A DNA stretch of 64,000 nt from Acanthosepion esculentum (GCA_964036315.1 OZ038485.1:81125363-81189362); one strand, 5' to 3'; shown: positions 1 through 11,429, counted from the stretch's first letter. Notes: generated from the letters alone by a model not told the origin. Made by a program: numbers and translations.

Positions 1-149
1 TAAAATCTTTTCACTTTATCTCAGCGGAAAACGTTAGCCCTAGATGGCGCAAGGATGAATTTTACTGGAGATTAGCATCAGCCAACCAGAAAGAAAGCAA
101 AAAGGGTCCTCCTCTCAGGCAATTAAAAGAGAGCAGTTTCATTTTCGAG

Positions 150-600
150 ACGTTAGAATTAGCAAACTTTTCATTGCCTCAGCTAACAATAGATTATAAG
201 TCATTTCTGAGATCAGCTGCCAATTTTACTTTATTCCTAGTTACCTCAAAGACAAAACCCTGTTGTTGTTTTTTTACAAATTTTATATATAGATTACCGA
301 ATGATTCACCTCTTCTTACAGTAGATACGAAACCCCTATACACCAGCATCTCCCACGAGAAGGGAATACAGGCCTGTTTTTTGTTTCGTCTTTTTTTTTT
401 AACACACGAATGGTTTTCAGAAATCTATCGTACTAGACATCTGCCACATTATAATATTCCTACTCACCCATTACAACTTTCAGCAGCTACCATTTTCTTC
501 AAGTCAGAGACCCAAAGATGGGAATCAAAATAGCCCCTAGCTACGCAAATATATTTATGGATACCCTGTAGCAAAAAATATATTTCGTGGTTACGACCTA
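150..600 (+). pseudogene. Penelope-like element reverse transcriptase relic
   Basis: Decayed piece of a Penelope-like reverse transcriptase. The frame opening at 174 encodes LLTVDTKPLYTSISHEKGI, which matches the family's 'D-x-KSLYTNIPHEEGI' block. From 518, in a different frame, MGIKIAPSYANIFM matches the 'GTxMAPSYANLFM' block. A frame change between the two blocks and a stop soon after them show that it is dead. The RT 'DD' box that should follow is not recognisable. No GIY-YIG domain is attached; a separate relic with that domain lies at 55.9-56.6 kb. The family assignment rests on motif recognition and not on a search. Confidence 0.6.
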
Positions 601-699
601 GAACCTCTCCTCAACCACAGAAACATAGACAAATGGTATATGGCCGTACGGCCAAAATTTGAGATAACCAGAGCCTGGCTACTCATATTTTCTCCGACC

Positions 700-890
700 T
701 ACCTCTAACAATAAGAGTAGATAGATTCGCCAATCGTCCGGTTTACACTCCTCGGCGTTCTTTTAAACAGGATTTGAGGTTTATCCCTTGTTCACTGTTT
801 AGGACTGGGTTTCCAGTTCTTTCTAAAGTCTTTTCGTCCTCTTTCGCTAGCAGTAGTCTCTTGTGTCTTAGTGCCATTATAACCTTGCTT
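700..890 (+). repeat. Dispersed repeat family P, copy 1
   Basis: Shares a run of sequence with 15870-16000 (same strand) and 52010-52330 (opposite strand). Common marks are 'cgtccggtt(t/c)acactcctc' and 'gg(a/g)ttt(c)cggttcctt'. It follows the Penelope RT relic, but I cannot show that it belongs to that element. No coding potential is seen. Confidence 0.5.
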
Positions 891-1390
891 CAGGTGAATT
901 GATTAAAAAAACAATCGTTGGGGTGGGGGCTATATGGCTAAATTCAATATCTCTAAAAACAAAATTGTAACGTCCCATCATCATCGAGCAGACCGTGAAT
1001 TTTCGGGTGTACTTTTAAAGAGTTTCCCTGACAGGAATGCCTCTTGGAATTGAAGCTCATCGCAGACCACAAATGTAACTTGTATACCAATCGCTAAAGA
1101 TGCTGGAAAAATGGTCTCTTCCCTGTACTGTTTCAGTAAGTACCTAATTCATCCCCCTCAGTTCTACCTTTTATCATCATCATCATCCCTCGACCTCCCT
1201 ATATTGGTTTCCACACTGTTCGGTCCTGCATTGCTGTTTCCAGATCCCCAATGCCCAACCCTGAGTCTCGTGCTACGGTGTCTGGGAAAGTCAATTTTCG
1301 TTAGAAGACACTTCCAGAAGGAAGAGTAGGAGTAAGGATGAGAATATTTCCCTGTCCGTTCGGTGGCAGTGACCGGTTAACTTTAATCAT
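890..1390. other. No recognisable gene
   Basis: AT-rich sequence with short unsupported reading frames, including a Leu/Ser-rich one at 1111-1329. I recognise no repeat or RNA feature in it. Confidence 0.4.
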
Positions 1391-1625
1391 TTTTTTTGAG
1401 CTTAAGAGAGATTGGTCTCAGTTCTCCGTAAATTGTGTTAAGCGTTGTATAGATTTTTCGAAGTAGATTTGCATATGTTCCATCCAGTCGTCTTTTCAAG
1501 ACAAGCAGATAATATCCAAGTTTCTGATCCATACAGTAGGACTGGTTCAGTCAATGTTCGAAAGGATGTAAGATTAGAGCGCCCAATACGGATGCTGAAG
1601 TCTTTTTGGGAATGTATTATGTGAG
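1390..1625 (-). pseudogene. Non-LTR retrotransposon RT C-terminal fragment
   Basis: On the minus strand a frame reads LKRRLDGTYANLLRKI followed by IYGEL. This resembles the 'LEKRLDGTYTRLLxxA...IYGELP' stretch downstream of the reverse-transcriptase domain in widespread animal LINEs. Only about 75 residues are recognisable, without the catalytic box. The fragment ends near the TA tract at 1639. The clade is not resolved. Confidence 0.45.
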
Positions 1626-1637
1626 ATCCCAGATATT

Positions 1638-1638
<1 letters not shown>

Positions 1639-1708
<70 letters not shown>
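1639..1708. repeat. (TA)n microsatellite
   Basis: Uninterrupted TA dinucleotides for about 70 bp. They directly abut the Penelope-type terminal repeat at 1711-1910. Confidence 0.97.
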
Positions 1709-1710
<2 letters not shown>

Positions 1711-1711
<1 letters not shown>

Positions 1712-1910
1712 AAGAGGTTATAGTGGTTCCAACGAGAGAAAAGTGTGTATATTAAAAAGAAGAGAGTACCGCAAACGTTTTTGGTTATAATGTGGATTTT
1801 TTACAAAAAATATTATCCTTTATTTTTCATAATTTTACAACACGTGTTTCTGGTCTCGCGACCGTCTTCAGGTAAAGGGTGGAGATTTCCACATATTATT
1901 AAAAATAAAT
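1711..1910 (-). repeat. Penelope-type terminal repeat with hammerhead-like motif
   Basis: Inverted relative of 28670-28930. Both carry the block 'ccacattataaccaaaaacg' (exact or near) beside a TA tract. On the minus strand the segment contains CTGAAGA (1865-1871), a GGTC/GACC stem with a GCGA loop (1851-1864) and GAAAC (1846-1850). The next bases, ACACGTGT, are self-complementary, as would suit a ribozyme that pairs as a dimer. The expected GTC cleavage triplet is not clear, so this copy is probably degenerate. Confidence 0.5.
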
Positions 1911-2195
1911 AATTTTTTCTTTATGTTTTTCAATGTTAAATATTCTCGATACGATACTAACAGAAAAATACGTATCGAGAATATTACTACCCTCATTTTT
2001 TTCGTATTCTTTTAGCAAGATGTAAGTTCTACTCGAACAGCTTGTTCCAACGAGGGGCTACTTTGTGAAACAAACTCCCAATAGGTTGCTTTCCCGAACA
2101 CTGTTCAAGCCTAGAGTTAACCATTATCTTTCCCACATATCTTCATAAACTGCGCCTCTTACCTCTTATTCGTACGGCTCACAAAGCAACTTCTT

Positions 2196-2700
2196 TCAGT
2201 AGCCCTCTGTTTTGAGTGACTCGTGGGATTTGCATAGGGTGAACATTAATAAAAATGGATGCATGGAGAGAACTTTCACAGCACCGTAAAAGTCACAATG
2301 GAATAATCGGCCACTTTCATTCAGTTTCAGGTCATAGTTCTGCGTATGACGATTAACTACATTCGACAGCAAGGCCTCGGATCGGGGGATCGAAAGTTCG
2401 GAGTTTTTCAGGAGCGTGGAACCTCCACTTAACTGCTGTTGTTCCCCGATCCACCCTGACCCAGGGTGGTCAAAAAAGCCAATAACGGCCCCAGCAATGG
2501 GCAAATATTAAATCCCCAAACAGAAACGAAATACTATAAAAGTACAAAAATACATTATTATATAAAACAAATTACCAACAATACCAGTTTATAGTATATA
2601 TTCAGTTGAAGTCATAAAATTGTTTTCAAAATATTTAGATATCAGAATTAAATAATCCATAGAGGTTGATATGCAGCTAAACAAAATCAACCAGCTAAGT
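2196..2700 (-). repeat. Dispersed repeat family T, copy 1
   Basis: Related to 60930-61310 (same strand) and, inverted, to 6680-8055 and 21265-21510. Shared blocks include 'acagcaaggcctc', 'caggagcgtgga', a '(g)gcaaatattaaa(t)cccc' stretch and a run rich in 'attaccagcaata'. It is noncoding; the minus-strand frame at 2196-2504 is incidental. It looks like a short non-autonomous interspersed element of unknown class. Confidence 0.5.
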
Positions 2701-3240
2701 TTCAGGTGTTACGGGTCCGTCTCACCCACAACCACGCCTCCACACCACCACGCATTAAATCTATAGAATTTAATTTCTACTTAAACTTTAGCAGCTGCCA
2801 CCCCACCAACCTAAACTCAAAAAAAAAATCAATAATCTATAGCCAGTGTTTGCACAGCCGTATCTGTTCTGATTCTGGGGATTACGAAAAACACATGGAT
2901 CATCTGATTGCTCACGTTCTAAATAGAAAGTATCCCCTCAATTAAGACTTCAATCGCTAAGGCTTCGAAACACAACAGTGTTACTCTTATAACTTACAAA
3001 ACAAATTCCAGAATTTCTAGATTTTATTTTTTTAATTTAATTCACAATTTTATAAAAATGATTTCCAGTATCTGAAACCAGATTCCCACAATTACTAAAA
3101 TATTTAGTGAAATCTCACTTAACGCCAGTCTACAACCTCCAAGTCTACAATAACTCCTTACATCGACTAATCTACCCAAATCACCCGTAACGTAGGAAAC
3201 GTAACGTATAATAAACTTCGATGCCAAGTTTGTAAACATG
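2700..3240. other. No recognisable gene
   Basis: AT-rich sequence. The end of family T lies near 2700. I see no coding signature or structured RNA. Confidence 0.4.
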
Positions 3241-3440
3241 TTAGTACCGTTAGGGGCATTTCGACGTATTGTAATGGTTAGAAAGTCTGTTTCGATAGAA
3301 CAATTACGACATGAATTCGATCCTCACTAGTACCACATACTTTTGGGCCCGGGCCACATCTAAGCTATTCTTCGAAAATCACCATACTAGGACCGTTAGT
3401 ATTGTTGCCCTACCTAGCACACATATAGTAATCTGACCGC
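3240..3440 (+). repeat. tRNA-derived SINE candidate
   Basis: A tRNA-like head at about 3252-3333 contains 'tgtaatggttagaaagtc' (A-box-like) and 'catgaattcgatcctc' (B-box-like), at the spacing of an internal RNA polymerase III promoter. The following body ('ccacatctaagctattctt') resembles that after the tRNA-like block at 58990-59100. It has no credible cloverleaf and so is not a functional tRNA. Confidence 0.5.
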
Positions 3441-4010
3441 CGCCCTTAACTCGTGACAATTTAAATATAATATATTTAATTTTTGTAATAAATGTCATGC
3501 AGGTAATTATACCGGTTAAACCAGGGTCGACGCGTAATAACCCCCAAACACCTCGACCGTTGTGGGGGCATGTCTGATTGGGGGCCCTGTGTAGTGCTAT
3601 GTGATACTAGTTATCTTATCAAGTTTTGCTTCTTCTGACCCATATTTATATACGTTTCAAATTAAACTAAGCACAATTTACTATTAAACGATAGAAAAAA
3701 TTCACGGGTTCTTTTTCTTTTTTCGTTCAGATATGTGAATTTGTTTTGGTAAATCTAAAAAAAATACGATATAAAATTCACTATTTGTATTTATAATGCT
3801 AAATGTGTTAAATTAATTAACATTTTAACAAGAAAAATCTCAAGTTGATATTAAAAATTTCAGCAAAACTTTGTTGATTTATATTAAGATGGAATGATCT
3901 ATTATGACTTGTCTCTAATATGTCAAGGGTGTTCTAATAACGCTGTTGAAACTACGCATGTGCACAAAGGTGAAGGGACAATGAGAATTTTAAACTTATA
4001 TATTTATACA
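3440..4010. other. No recognisable gene
   Basis: AT-rich sequence with one short GC-richer stretch near 3530-3590. Nothing recognisable. Confidence 0.4.
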
Positions 4011-4014
4011 TATA

Positions 4015-4599
4015 TGTGTTCCAATAACTTGGACTGATTTTAAATGTGAATTAAGTTTAAGCGTTTAATGATTTCTTTCTTTTTCTTTCAGATTTAACAA
4101 CTTAAGTCTTTGGCAATTTCAACCATGGAAAGATTAACAATTAAACAACCTGTTAAAATTATCGAAGCCTATTACGAAAATGGACGTTCAAACAGAAATG
4201 CATTACGCGCACTTCGCGATTTTTTGGTCAACATAATCGACCAACCGAGAGTGCGATTGGAAACGATATAAAGTTTTTGTGGAGTGGTTTAATTTCTACG
4301 CGCGATGACGAATAGAAGTGTCTGGATTCTCGCGCCCTGCAGCAATGTTTTCAGCTGAACGGCGTAAACGAGCACACTATGGTGTTTGTACATCTGCCAG
4401 CGTCCCAGTATGTTTGAACCTACGAACAATTTTTCCAACTGCACTCTTGAAACTTTAACATGTTGCTTGATTGTTAATCTTTCCATGGTTGAAATTGCCA
4501 AAGACTTAAGTTGTTAAATCTGAAAGAAAAAGAAAGAAATCATTTTAAACTTAAAGTTAAGTGACATTTAAAGCCAGTCCAAGTTATTGGAACAGCCTT
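4015..4599. mobile_element. Palindromic derivative of a mariner-like DNA transposon
   Basis: The left arm (about 4017-4165) and the right arm (about 4450-4597) are inverted copies of roughly 145 bp with high identity. Each starts from the terminus 'gttccaataacttgg' and includes a transposase start, MERLTIKQ. From 4124 the plus strand continues PVKIIEAYYENGRSNRNALR, the helix-turn-helix head of a Tc1/mariner-superfamily transposase. The minus strand of the centre gives RRSAENIAAGRE, a downstream piece of the same type of protein. TA dinucleotides flank both ends. It is a rearranged, non-coding relic. A related copy with one normal end is at 58138-58667. Confidence 0.65.
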
Positions 4600-4899
4600 T
4601 ATTTAGATACATTGCATTTATTTTCCATTTTTCTAGTTGAATTCTTTACTTATATTGCGTATGATCTATTATTGTACATAATTAGACCACAAAAATGTTT
4701 TTATTTTATATGAATGGAAATTTGATATGAATGAAAACCTTATGAAAACTGAGAGATCGTAGAGTCGGGGGGACGAAACCGAGGCACTGACCCTGGGTGA
4801 AACTGGTACACAATTCCATCTTTGGTTAAATGACCCCAGAAAATCTACGAGAGACGTTAACATCAATTTCTGTTTAGCTGCACATTTCGACCAACTGGA

Positions 4900-5565
4900 T
4901 CTTCTTTTTATGTGCCCTTTCCTTTCCGTAGGCGATCATGGCTCTCCACCTCCCTCTATCCCTTGCAGCTCTCAACAAGTAACTTCCCTCTGCTCTCCCC
5001 ACACTCCAGACCACGTTCTGTCATCCACCTGTTCAAGTCCGCCAGGAATGTCACGAGCGGCTTTCCTTTGTCTCTCTTTCCCTCTATTCGACCCATGAGT
5101 ATCAGATTGTCCAGGCCCTCCTTCCTCATTATGTCTCAGAAACTTCAGCTGCCTCTTCATGATGTTAAGCATGATTCTCCTCCTTGTTTGCATCCTCTCC
5201 AAGACCTCATCGTTGCTCACACACTCGGTTCACGAAGTCCTCAGCATCCTTCTGTAGAACCACATCTCCGTCTCCTCGAGTCTCTTCTTCATCCTCGAGG
5301 AAATCGTCCAGCATTTGCTGCGGTAAAGAAGTATTTGTGTCACGTAACAGCTCAGTATCCTTTTCTTTGTTACCAAATACTCTGCCCAGTTTTTGAAATG
5401 TGTCTTCCGCTATCTCAATACCCCTACGGATCTTGGTGTTGCACTTACCGTCCTCTGTCAAAACGCTTCCCAGATATCTAACTTCTGCGTCTGCTTCTTT
5501 CTAGTGTCTCTCGACCTGCAAATCGGGCTCATCATGCATTCTGTCTTAACCTTAATCATGACAGA
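4900..5565 (-). pseudogene. RTE-like LINE, C-terminal ORF relic
   Basis: Minus-strand frames read TEDGKCNTKIRRGIEIAED, FQKLGRVFGNK and, further along, NIMKRQLKFLRHNEEGGPGQ. These are pieces of the region after the RT domain of RTE/BovB-type retrotransposon proteins ('TADGDC.HEIKRRL', 'ELWCWRRLLR', 'LKLQYFGHLMRR'). The frames are interrupted. The reverse-transcriptase box is absent, so this is a 5'-truncated insertion. It is one of about nine copies of the same family here (11.4, 13.3-15.2, 17.3, 19.1, 19.7, 42.0, 44.3, 53.8 and 57.3 kb). Confidence 0.65.
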
Positions 5566-6039
5566 TAAATAGTCGAAAATGCACTAAAATTAATTCGTTA
5601 AATACATCGTCCACACTGACAGGGTCACTTTCACACCCGCATTCGAACTCCTTAATGAACACGAAAATCCCACCCGTGTGTGAAAACTCAAACTTTTAGC
5701 ATCTTTCTCATCGTGCCCATATTTGGACTACTATTAAGATTATTGATCATCTTATCTCAGGATGCTTAATACTCACCCCCAACGAGTACAAAAACCGTCA
5801 TGACAGACTAGGTCAATATCTACATGAGAAGATCTGCCATCACTACGGGATAAAACAGCTGCAAACTTGTATGAGAATCATCTTGAATCTATACTTAAGG
5901 GAGCAGATGTTACCATCCCCTAGGGTTTTTCTATCAACGGGGATCAAACAATACAAGCAAACCGCCGAGGCATTATTAATGACTTCAATGTATTTGATAC
6001 AAAGGAACAAAAGAAAACAAATCCACACTGATATAATCA

Positions 6040-6515
6040 TTTCACCCCAAGCAAGGCGATAATGCCACTAAGACGCAGGGAGACAAGAAAAATGAAAGTT
6101 CTTTAGGGAGAAGTGAGGATAAGAACAATAAACAAACAGAGTTTAAGAAGACGATGGCGAATGTTGGGGCATTAAAATTTTTGAAGATTGTAATTGGAAG
6201 GGAAGTAAGAAATCGGAAGGGAGTTCTGCGGGCAAGTAAAGAAACTATTAGAATAGAGTTCTACTATTTGAATGAGACATTGAGTAATAGAGAAGCTCAA
6301 AGTCTGGATGCCAGCGAGGTCACTAGCATTGGAGTAATTAAGCAACCTGACATGATGGGCATTGAAGTCGCCGAATACAAAGATATTTGTAGACGAGTCT
6401 AGGGAGAGGTCCTTAGCTTTACTATCATAAATTCTATGAGGAGAGGAAAGTGGGGCTATAAAGGAAGAATAGATAACTGACTTAGTAGTGAAAGTCGGAG
6501 GCACAAGTAAGAAGA
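6040..6515 (-). pseudogene. Jockey/CR1-like LINE 3' end
   Basis: Starts with the reverse complement of the family's 3' terminus ('catttcaccccaagcaaggc' type) and runs into the coding C-terminus on the minus strand, where a frame ends YFPSNYNLQKF ('CFP..YNL..FK' in better copies). Stops and frameshifts are frequent. Related copies: 12340-12695, 12700-13145, 17555-17945, 18340-18620, 25985-27310, 31575-32120, 34025-34885, 41050-41400 and 47135-47340. No poly-A is present; the end carries a short A/T tail. Confidence 0.55.
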
Positions 6516-6679
6516 GTCTGGAGTCACAAGAAAGATTTCTCTTGCCAGTGAGAGATTTTCGTGGACATAGATACCAAGGCCATACAGGTGTAAACGAAAG
6601 TCCTTTCGAAAGAAAGGAAGTTAGTCATGAAACAGAGAATTCAGTGGAAGAGATTTGAGTTCAGATCAGTTTCACAAAG

Positions 6680-8055
6680 TGTTAGGATGGGATATTTTTT
6701 ATCAATTGGTACATTCAACCAATCTGCGAAAAAATGCCGAAATCTAAATGTTTTGTACACAATTTTATGGCTTCAGCTACAGATATTTTGTACATAATTT
6801 TACGCTTTCGGGGCAAAAGTATGTTTTTCGATATATAACTAGGGCACGATGGGTAAATTGTCGCTATTTTATATTTTTAATTTCGCACATGCACGTTGTG
6901 TTACAATTTGTTGACTGACCAATATAGTAGGATCAGTTGGGCACCATCTGTGAGAAAAAGAGCACCATTATGCAATTTACTCCACCAGAAATTTGGAAAC
7001 AGCATACTGTACTGCTTGGCATTCGAGCCGGAAGCTCCAATATTAACATTTCAGAGTACTTGAATGTTAATTTGAGGACAGTGCAAAGGATTTGGAAAGA
7101 GTTGGATGAGTTTAATGGTGATTACGAAGGTACGGCAATTCAGAAAACTCAGTTTGATTGTTCTAATAAGAAAAGAATTTGTTGGCGAGAGCCTCAGACT
7201 CAACACGGTGGCCTACATCAAATGCCTTGTGGAGGTAGTGCTGTCCTGGTTCAAGAGGGTGGCTGCTAGAATACCCTGCGTCTGGCAACATGGCCATACC
7301 ACACAAACAAGAAAATCCAGTCTTGGCTGTCAGACAATTTCTAAGACCACAACACCCCTTACATTAGGGCACAAAAATCCCCAGACTGGAACACACTTGA
7401 TTTTTATGTGTGGGCGCAGTTGAGCGAGAGAGCAACATAATTCCTTGTAACGCCAAAGATGAACTGAAGGCAAGGATTATTGTGGTCTTCACCAACTTAA
7501 ATAAGGAAGACTTGCAGGAAATTCAGAAGCCGTCTGGTGACCGTGTTTGAAGCCACTGGCGATTTTATTGAATAAAGTTACTCTTTAGTATTTCAAGATA
7601 TTTTTGTGTAATTTTGGTAAATATATCTGTTAAAATGAGATATCAATGTTATTTTCATTTTTGTGTAATTTAGGCAACAATTTATCCATTGTGCCCTGTA
7701 GTTTGTAGATGATAAAATGTATTGCTGGTAATTTTACTATAAAAATATATTATAATACTCCAACGCTGTAATGATTGACATTTTGCTATAATAATGTATT
7801 ACAACTAGTAATTCTTCTATAAATATATTGCTGGTATTTTTTACTATAGTGCCTTTTTATACTTAGTAAGCCGCCAAACAAAAATCAACACCATATTTTC
7901 GTATAGCTGGCACACTGATAGGTGCTACCACCTCGGGTTAGAGTGAACCTGGGAACAACAGCAATTAAGAGGTGGTTCCATGAGCCTCAAAACCTCTAAT
8001 CTCTCAATCAGAGGCTTTTCTGCCAGATGTAGTTTATCGGCATAGCCATGACGAG
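6680..8055 (+). repeat. Dispersed repeat family T, copy split by a DNA transposon
   Basis: The left part (6680-6840, with 'gccgaaatctaaat' and 'caattttatggcttcagct') and the right part (7700-8055, with 'tattgctggtaattttact' and 'gggaacaacagcaattaaga') make up one family-T element in the orientation opposite to 2196-2700. The transposon at 6842-7698 separates them. Related fragments lie at 20950-21090, 21265-21510, 59165-59300 and 60930-61310. Confidence 0.5.
6842..7698 (+). mobile_element. Internally deleted Tc1/mariner-superfamily element (family D)
   Basis: The terminal inverted repeats begin GGGCACGATGGGTAAATTG at the left and, reversed, GGGCACAATGGATAAATTG at the right, with TA beside both ends. 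Inside, a frame from 6937 gives the helix-turn-helix head (NISEYLNVNLRTVQRIWKEL, then NGDYEGT). The next frame reads FVGESLRLNTVAYIKCLVEV, which belongs to the catalytic half, so about 100 residues, including the first catalytic Asp, are missing. Further on, NTLDFYVW keeps the third catalytic Asp, and near the end FRSRLVTVFEATGDFIE matches the usual C-terminus. Frameshifts add to the loss. Copies at 48152-48560 and 60025-60445 belong to the same family. Confidence 0.75.
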
Positions 8056-8081
8056 CTACAAGATGAGCTCAACTAAAGACA

Positions 8082-8530
<449 letters not shown>

Positions 8531-8860
8531 ATTTTTTTAAACAAACATTTGCCAATTATCTTGTAGCGTAATGATGTTGCTACTTTTTTACAAACTAAAT
8601 AAACATTAAAATCCTTTTAAATTCAAAAGACGCGATGATATTATCACGTGCATGGTGAAGAATTTTTATCATGTGACAGCGTGAAAAAGATTTCCAATAC
8701 ACCAGCCAAAAGATCGAAGAATACGCTACAAAATTTAAATATATTATAAACATTGTAATATGTTACCAGAAATATTGTAATCTATACGATTAATAAGAGG
8801 TCTTTTGCTTTTAATATGTAATGCTTCTAAGATTTTAAGGCGTCTAATGTCTGTATGTTT

Positions 8861-8861
8861 A

Positions 8862-8906
<45 letters not shown>
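8861..8906. repeat. (TC)n(TA)n microsatellite
   Basis: A short TC run passes into TA repeats, followed by the inverted 'gagagagata'. Confidence 0.9.
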
Positions 8907-8908
<2 letters not shown>

Positions 8909-9069
8909 AGAGAGAGATAAATCTAGCTTCGCATTACTGCACGTTCAAAAGATTTTATATATAAATATTTATAATAGCAGACATTTTTTAATAAAACATC
9001 TTTCAACAAGTATCATTAATTTTCGTCTTGGAATTTTACCTGAAATTGCCTGAAATTGAGAAAAAAAAG

Positions 9070-9125
9070 AACATCTACGCCTGAGGATGGTAAATGTTTT
9101 TACCGAAAGTACTTGCAAGAAATAT
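9070..9125 (+). ncRNA. Hammerhead-like motif, probably degenerate
   Basis: CTGAGGA at 9081-9087 is followed by a six-base-pair stem GGTAAA/TTTACC with a short loop, then GAAA at 9105. The next bases include CTTGCAAG, which is self-complementary. The core fits CTGANGA-stem II-GAAA except for one extra base before stem II. The cleavage triplet is not obvious. The context is the same TA-flanked terminal-repeat type as nearby copies. Confidence 0.4.
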
Positions 9126-9267
9126 GGCCCGAACATCTAATCTATTGTACAATTAATAAAAACAAGGATGGTGCCGTTCAGCGATTGGCTTAATCTGTTA
9201 GCGAAGTGAGTTCGTCATTAATTACATTAACTTTATTGATTTATTCTTGCAGGTGAAATTCTTTATA

Positions 9268-9620
9268 ATAATAATAATAATAATAATAATGTTTTGTTTT
9301 ATGTAGTAATTTTTTGAATACACCGGGTGCATTAAGTTATCTGTCAAGTCACAACAAGGAGATCAGACAGACAACACTTTCCTCAAAATAGGCGCACTGA
9401 TCAAAAGGGCCGATTTTGGATGAGTCAAAATTGGGATAGTATCATCAGCTGGTCAAGGAAGTGACACAGTTGTCATGAGATTGAACCCAATGCGCCGATC
9501 ACCACTGGAATCACATTGGCATTCTCGTCACGTTATCTTACCGTTTCAATTTTCAAATCAGAGTAATTTGTAACTTCTTTCAATCATCTTTTCCTATATT
9601 CGTGTCATTTGGTATGACAC
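9268..9620 (-). pseudogene. LINE fragment with (TTA)n tail
   Basis: On the minus strand the frame reads IPVVIGALGSIS and later PFXSVRLFXGKCCLSD. This resembles the 'IPVVIGALG...LLGTARILRKVL' end of a widespread aquatic-invertebrate LINE protein. It ends in eight ATT/TAA units at 9268-9295, placed where the 3' tail of such a LINE would be. About 90 residues are recognisable, with stops. Confidence 0.5.
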
Positions 9621-9688
9621 TGTCAGTAATATGATATTGTTATTATTATTATTAATTCTTTTTAGATTTCTTTCGTCGGCCTACTATA

Positions 9689-9689
<1 letters not shown>

Positions 9690-9752
<63 letters not shown>
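9690..9752. repeat. (CA)n microsatellite
   Basis: About 30 uninterrupted CA units, adjacent to the hammerhead-bearing segment at 9777-9833. Confidence 0.97.
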
Positions 9753-9755
<3 letters not shown>

Positions 9756-9776
9756 TAAGTCAAATTTCAAGTGGGC

Positions 9777-9833
9777 GGTGACCGACCACGACTATCAGTT
9801 TCATACGCTTTCGCGCAGTCATCAGGCGGTTCC
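9777..9833 (-). ncRNA. Hammerhead ribozyme candidate (well-formed core)
   Basis: Minus strand, 5' to 3'. The stem I 5' strand (9826-9833) is followed by CTGATGA (9819-9825). A 16-nt stem II with a GAAA tetraloop (9803-9818) pairs five base pairs after one mismatch. Then come GAAAC (9798-9802), loop TGATA, GTC (9790-9792) and the stem I 3' strand (9777-9789). Stem I can pair at five consecutive positions next to the core. This is the type I topology with a very short stem III, as known from Penelope-like elements. Cleavage would fall after the C of GTC. It lies between a CA tract and a TA tract. No folding program was run. Confidence 0.6.
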
Positions 9834-9921
9834 TCTCTGCTGTTTATTATGGCACTGATCCCTCTTTTTTCCTGTGTGGAATCTTAAGCAGACACTTTTA
9901 GGAGCTGCTTATTCTGATTTC

Positions 9922-9924
<3 letters not shown>

Positions 9925-9987
<63 letters not shown>

Positions 9988-10075
9988 AACACACGCACAC
10001 ATGTAGAGATAGCCCGAATGTTCTGTATGACAGAGCGATTTCGGCTATACTTTTAACCATTATCAAGCATAATTT
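9925..10075. repeat. TA tract with adjoining degenerate hammerhead-like segment
   Basis: (TA)n at about 9925-9985. At 10020-10075 on the minus strand there is a CTTGATAA / GGTT...AGCC / GAAA / GTC arrangement that looks like a mutated copy of the same core type. Confidence 0.5.
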
Positions 10076-10079
10076 TGTT

Positions 10080-10440
10080 TTTAATTTTAACTAAATGCAT
10101 GTATTTTTTTAAAGTATTTGTCTAGAATTATAGGAATTTTATTTTCCAAACATGGCCAACATATTGTGGCCGTGCTTATAATTTATTAAATGATTAAAAA
10201 GCAATTGTTTCTCGCAAGTCCCTATAAATCAATAATATTTAGATAAAAATCCTAGGATTTCTGATGCTGAATATAGTAAAAACGCCATTAATAAATTATA
10301 CAAAATTTTCTCTCATTTTGTCGTAGTTTTTCCCCTTTTGTGGTTGGTTTTGCGTAAGCGTACACGGCAGAATTCTATTAGGTTTGTTCGGAAAATATTG
10401 TCCGATTTTAGAATAAACATTTAAACTGGGTTCTAATATA
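10080..10440. other. No recognisable gene
   Basis: AT-rich, low coding potential; nothing recognised. Confidence 0.4.
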
Positions 10441-10474
10441 TTATTATAATAGTTGTACAAAAATATATTATCGT

Positions 10475-10735
10475 TTGGCAGTTAAGCCTGGTCAGTATCT
10501 AGATGGGTGACCGTTTGGGCATACCAGGTTCTGTAAGCTTGGGGGAGCGGGTGGAGTAATGGATAACGCTCGGCAGTGAAGATCGTAAAGAGTTCTGTTG
10601 CAATTCGAGTCGGGTTCGTTGTATTCACATACGCGTAAATACCTTTGGGAAAGCTATAAATCCCCCTCTTCTCCTCCTCCAGCTATGGGTTAATATTGTA
10701 GGACTTGTATCAGTAGATCATTATTATCTCCCAAA
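10475..10735 (+). repeat. 5S rRNA/tRNA hybrid SINE, copy 1 (5'-truncated)
   Basis: Begins inside a 5S-rRNA-like sequence: 'gcctggtcagtatctagatg', 'ggtgaccg', then 'ggttctgtaagctt'. These match the 3' half of animal 5S rRNA, including its internal promoter box. Directly after comes a tRNA-Arg-like stretch ('gcgggtggagtaatggataa'). The body ends in the conserved tail 'gtatcagtagatcattatta'. Fuller copies are at 35963-36285 and 49212-49518, and a tRNA-part copy is at 62885-63047. Confidence 0.65.
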
Positions 10736-10942
10736 ATATTCCTACTATCTAAAAATCTTTTCTGGTTTTAAGTAACTTACAGATGTTTGATAAGCCGTAA
10801 AAAAAAAACGAATCAATTGATTAATCCTTACTGTGAAGGTCGGGAGCCAAAGAACTTCATTTCTTTGAACACCTGCCACGGTAATAATAGGCGAACAAGG
10901 TTCCGTCTGGGTACTATAATCAGCAACCGGAGAGCTCGACTT

Positions 10943-11050
<108 letters not shown>

Positions 11051-11429
11051 CAATACTTGCAAGATCCAGTATTTGAAAGACGTCCATATCAAATCCTATG
11101 AAGTCATTAAAAGCCTTTATCAGAAAATGGAACGCTTTTAAAGCTGTTTATCAGCCGTTTGTGTTATTCAACACAGGTGCCGTTTTCAAAGGAAGAAATC
11201 CGACAAATCCCTCCCATAAAAATAAAGATATTGCTTCAAAGACTGCGTTCATCCGAATTAAGCCTCGTATATGCGTAAATCCTCTCAGTGAGGAACTTAT
11301 CTGATTAATTGCCTTCTCTTGTTAAATAGCATTGAAATGAACACAAGAAATAGTATCATATCATGTACATACTTTCTAGAGATATTTAATAGAGACGGTA
11401 TCTCAGATTTGAATGCTAGCAACAGCACT

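Noticed and set aside
4912..5481. 189-residue plus-strand reading frame as a gene
   Set aside because: The real coding signal is on the minus strand (RTE LINE); the plus frame is its shadow.
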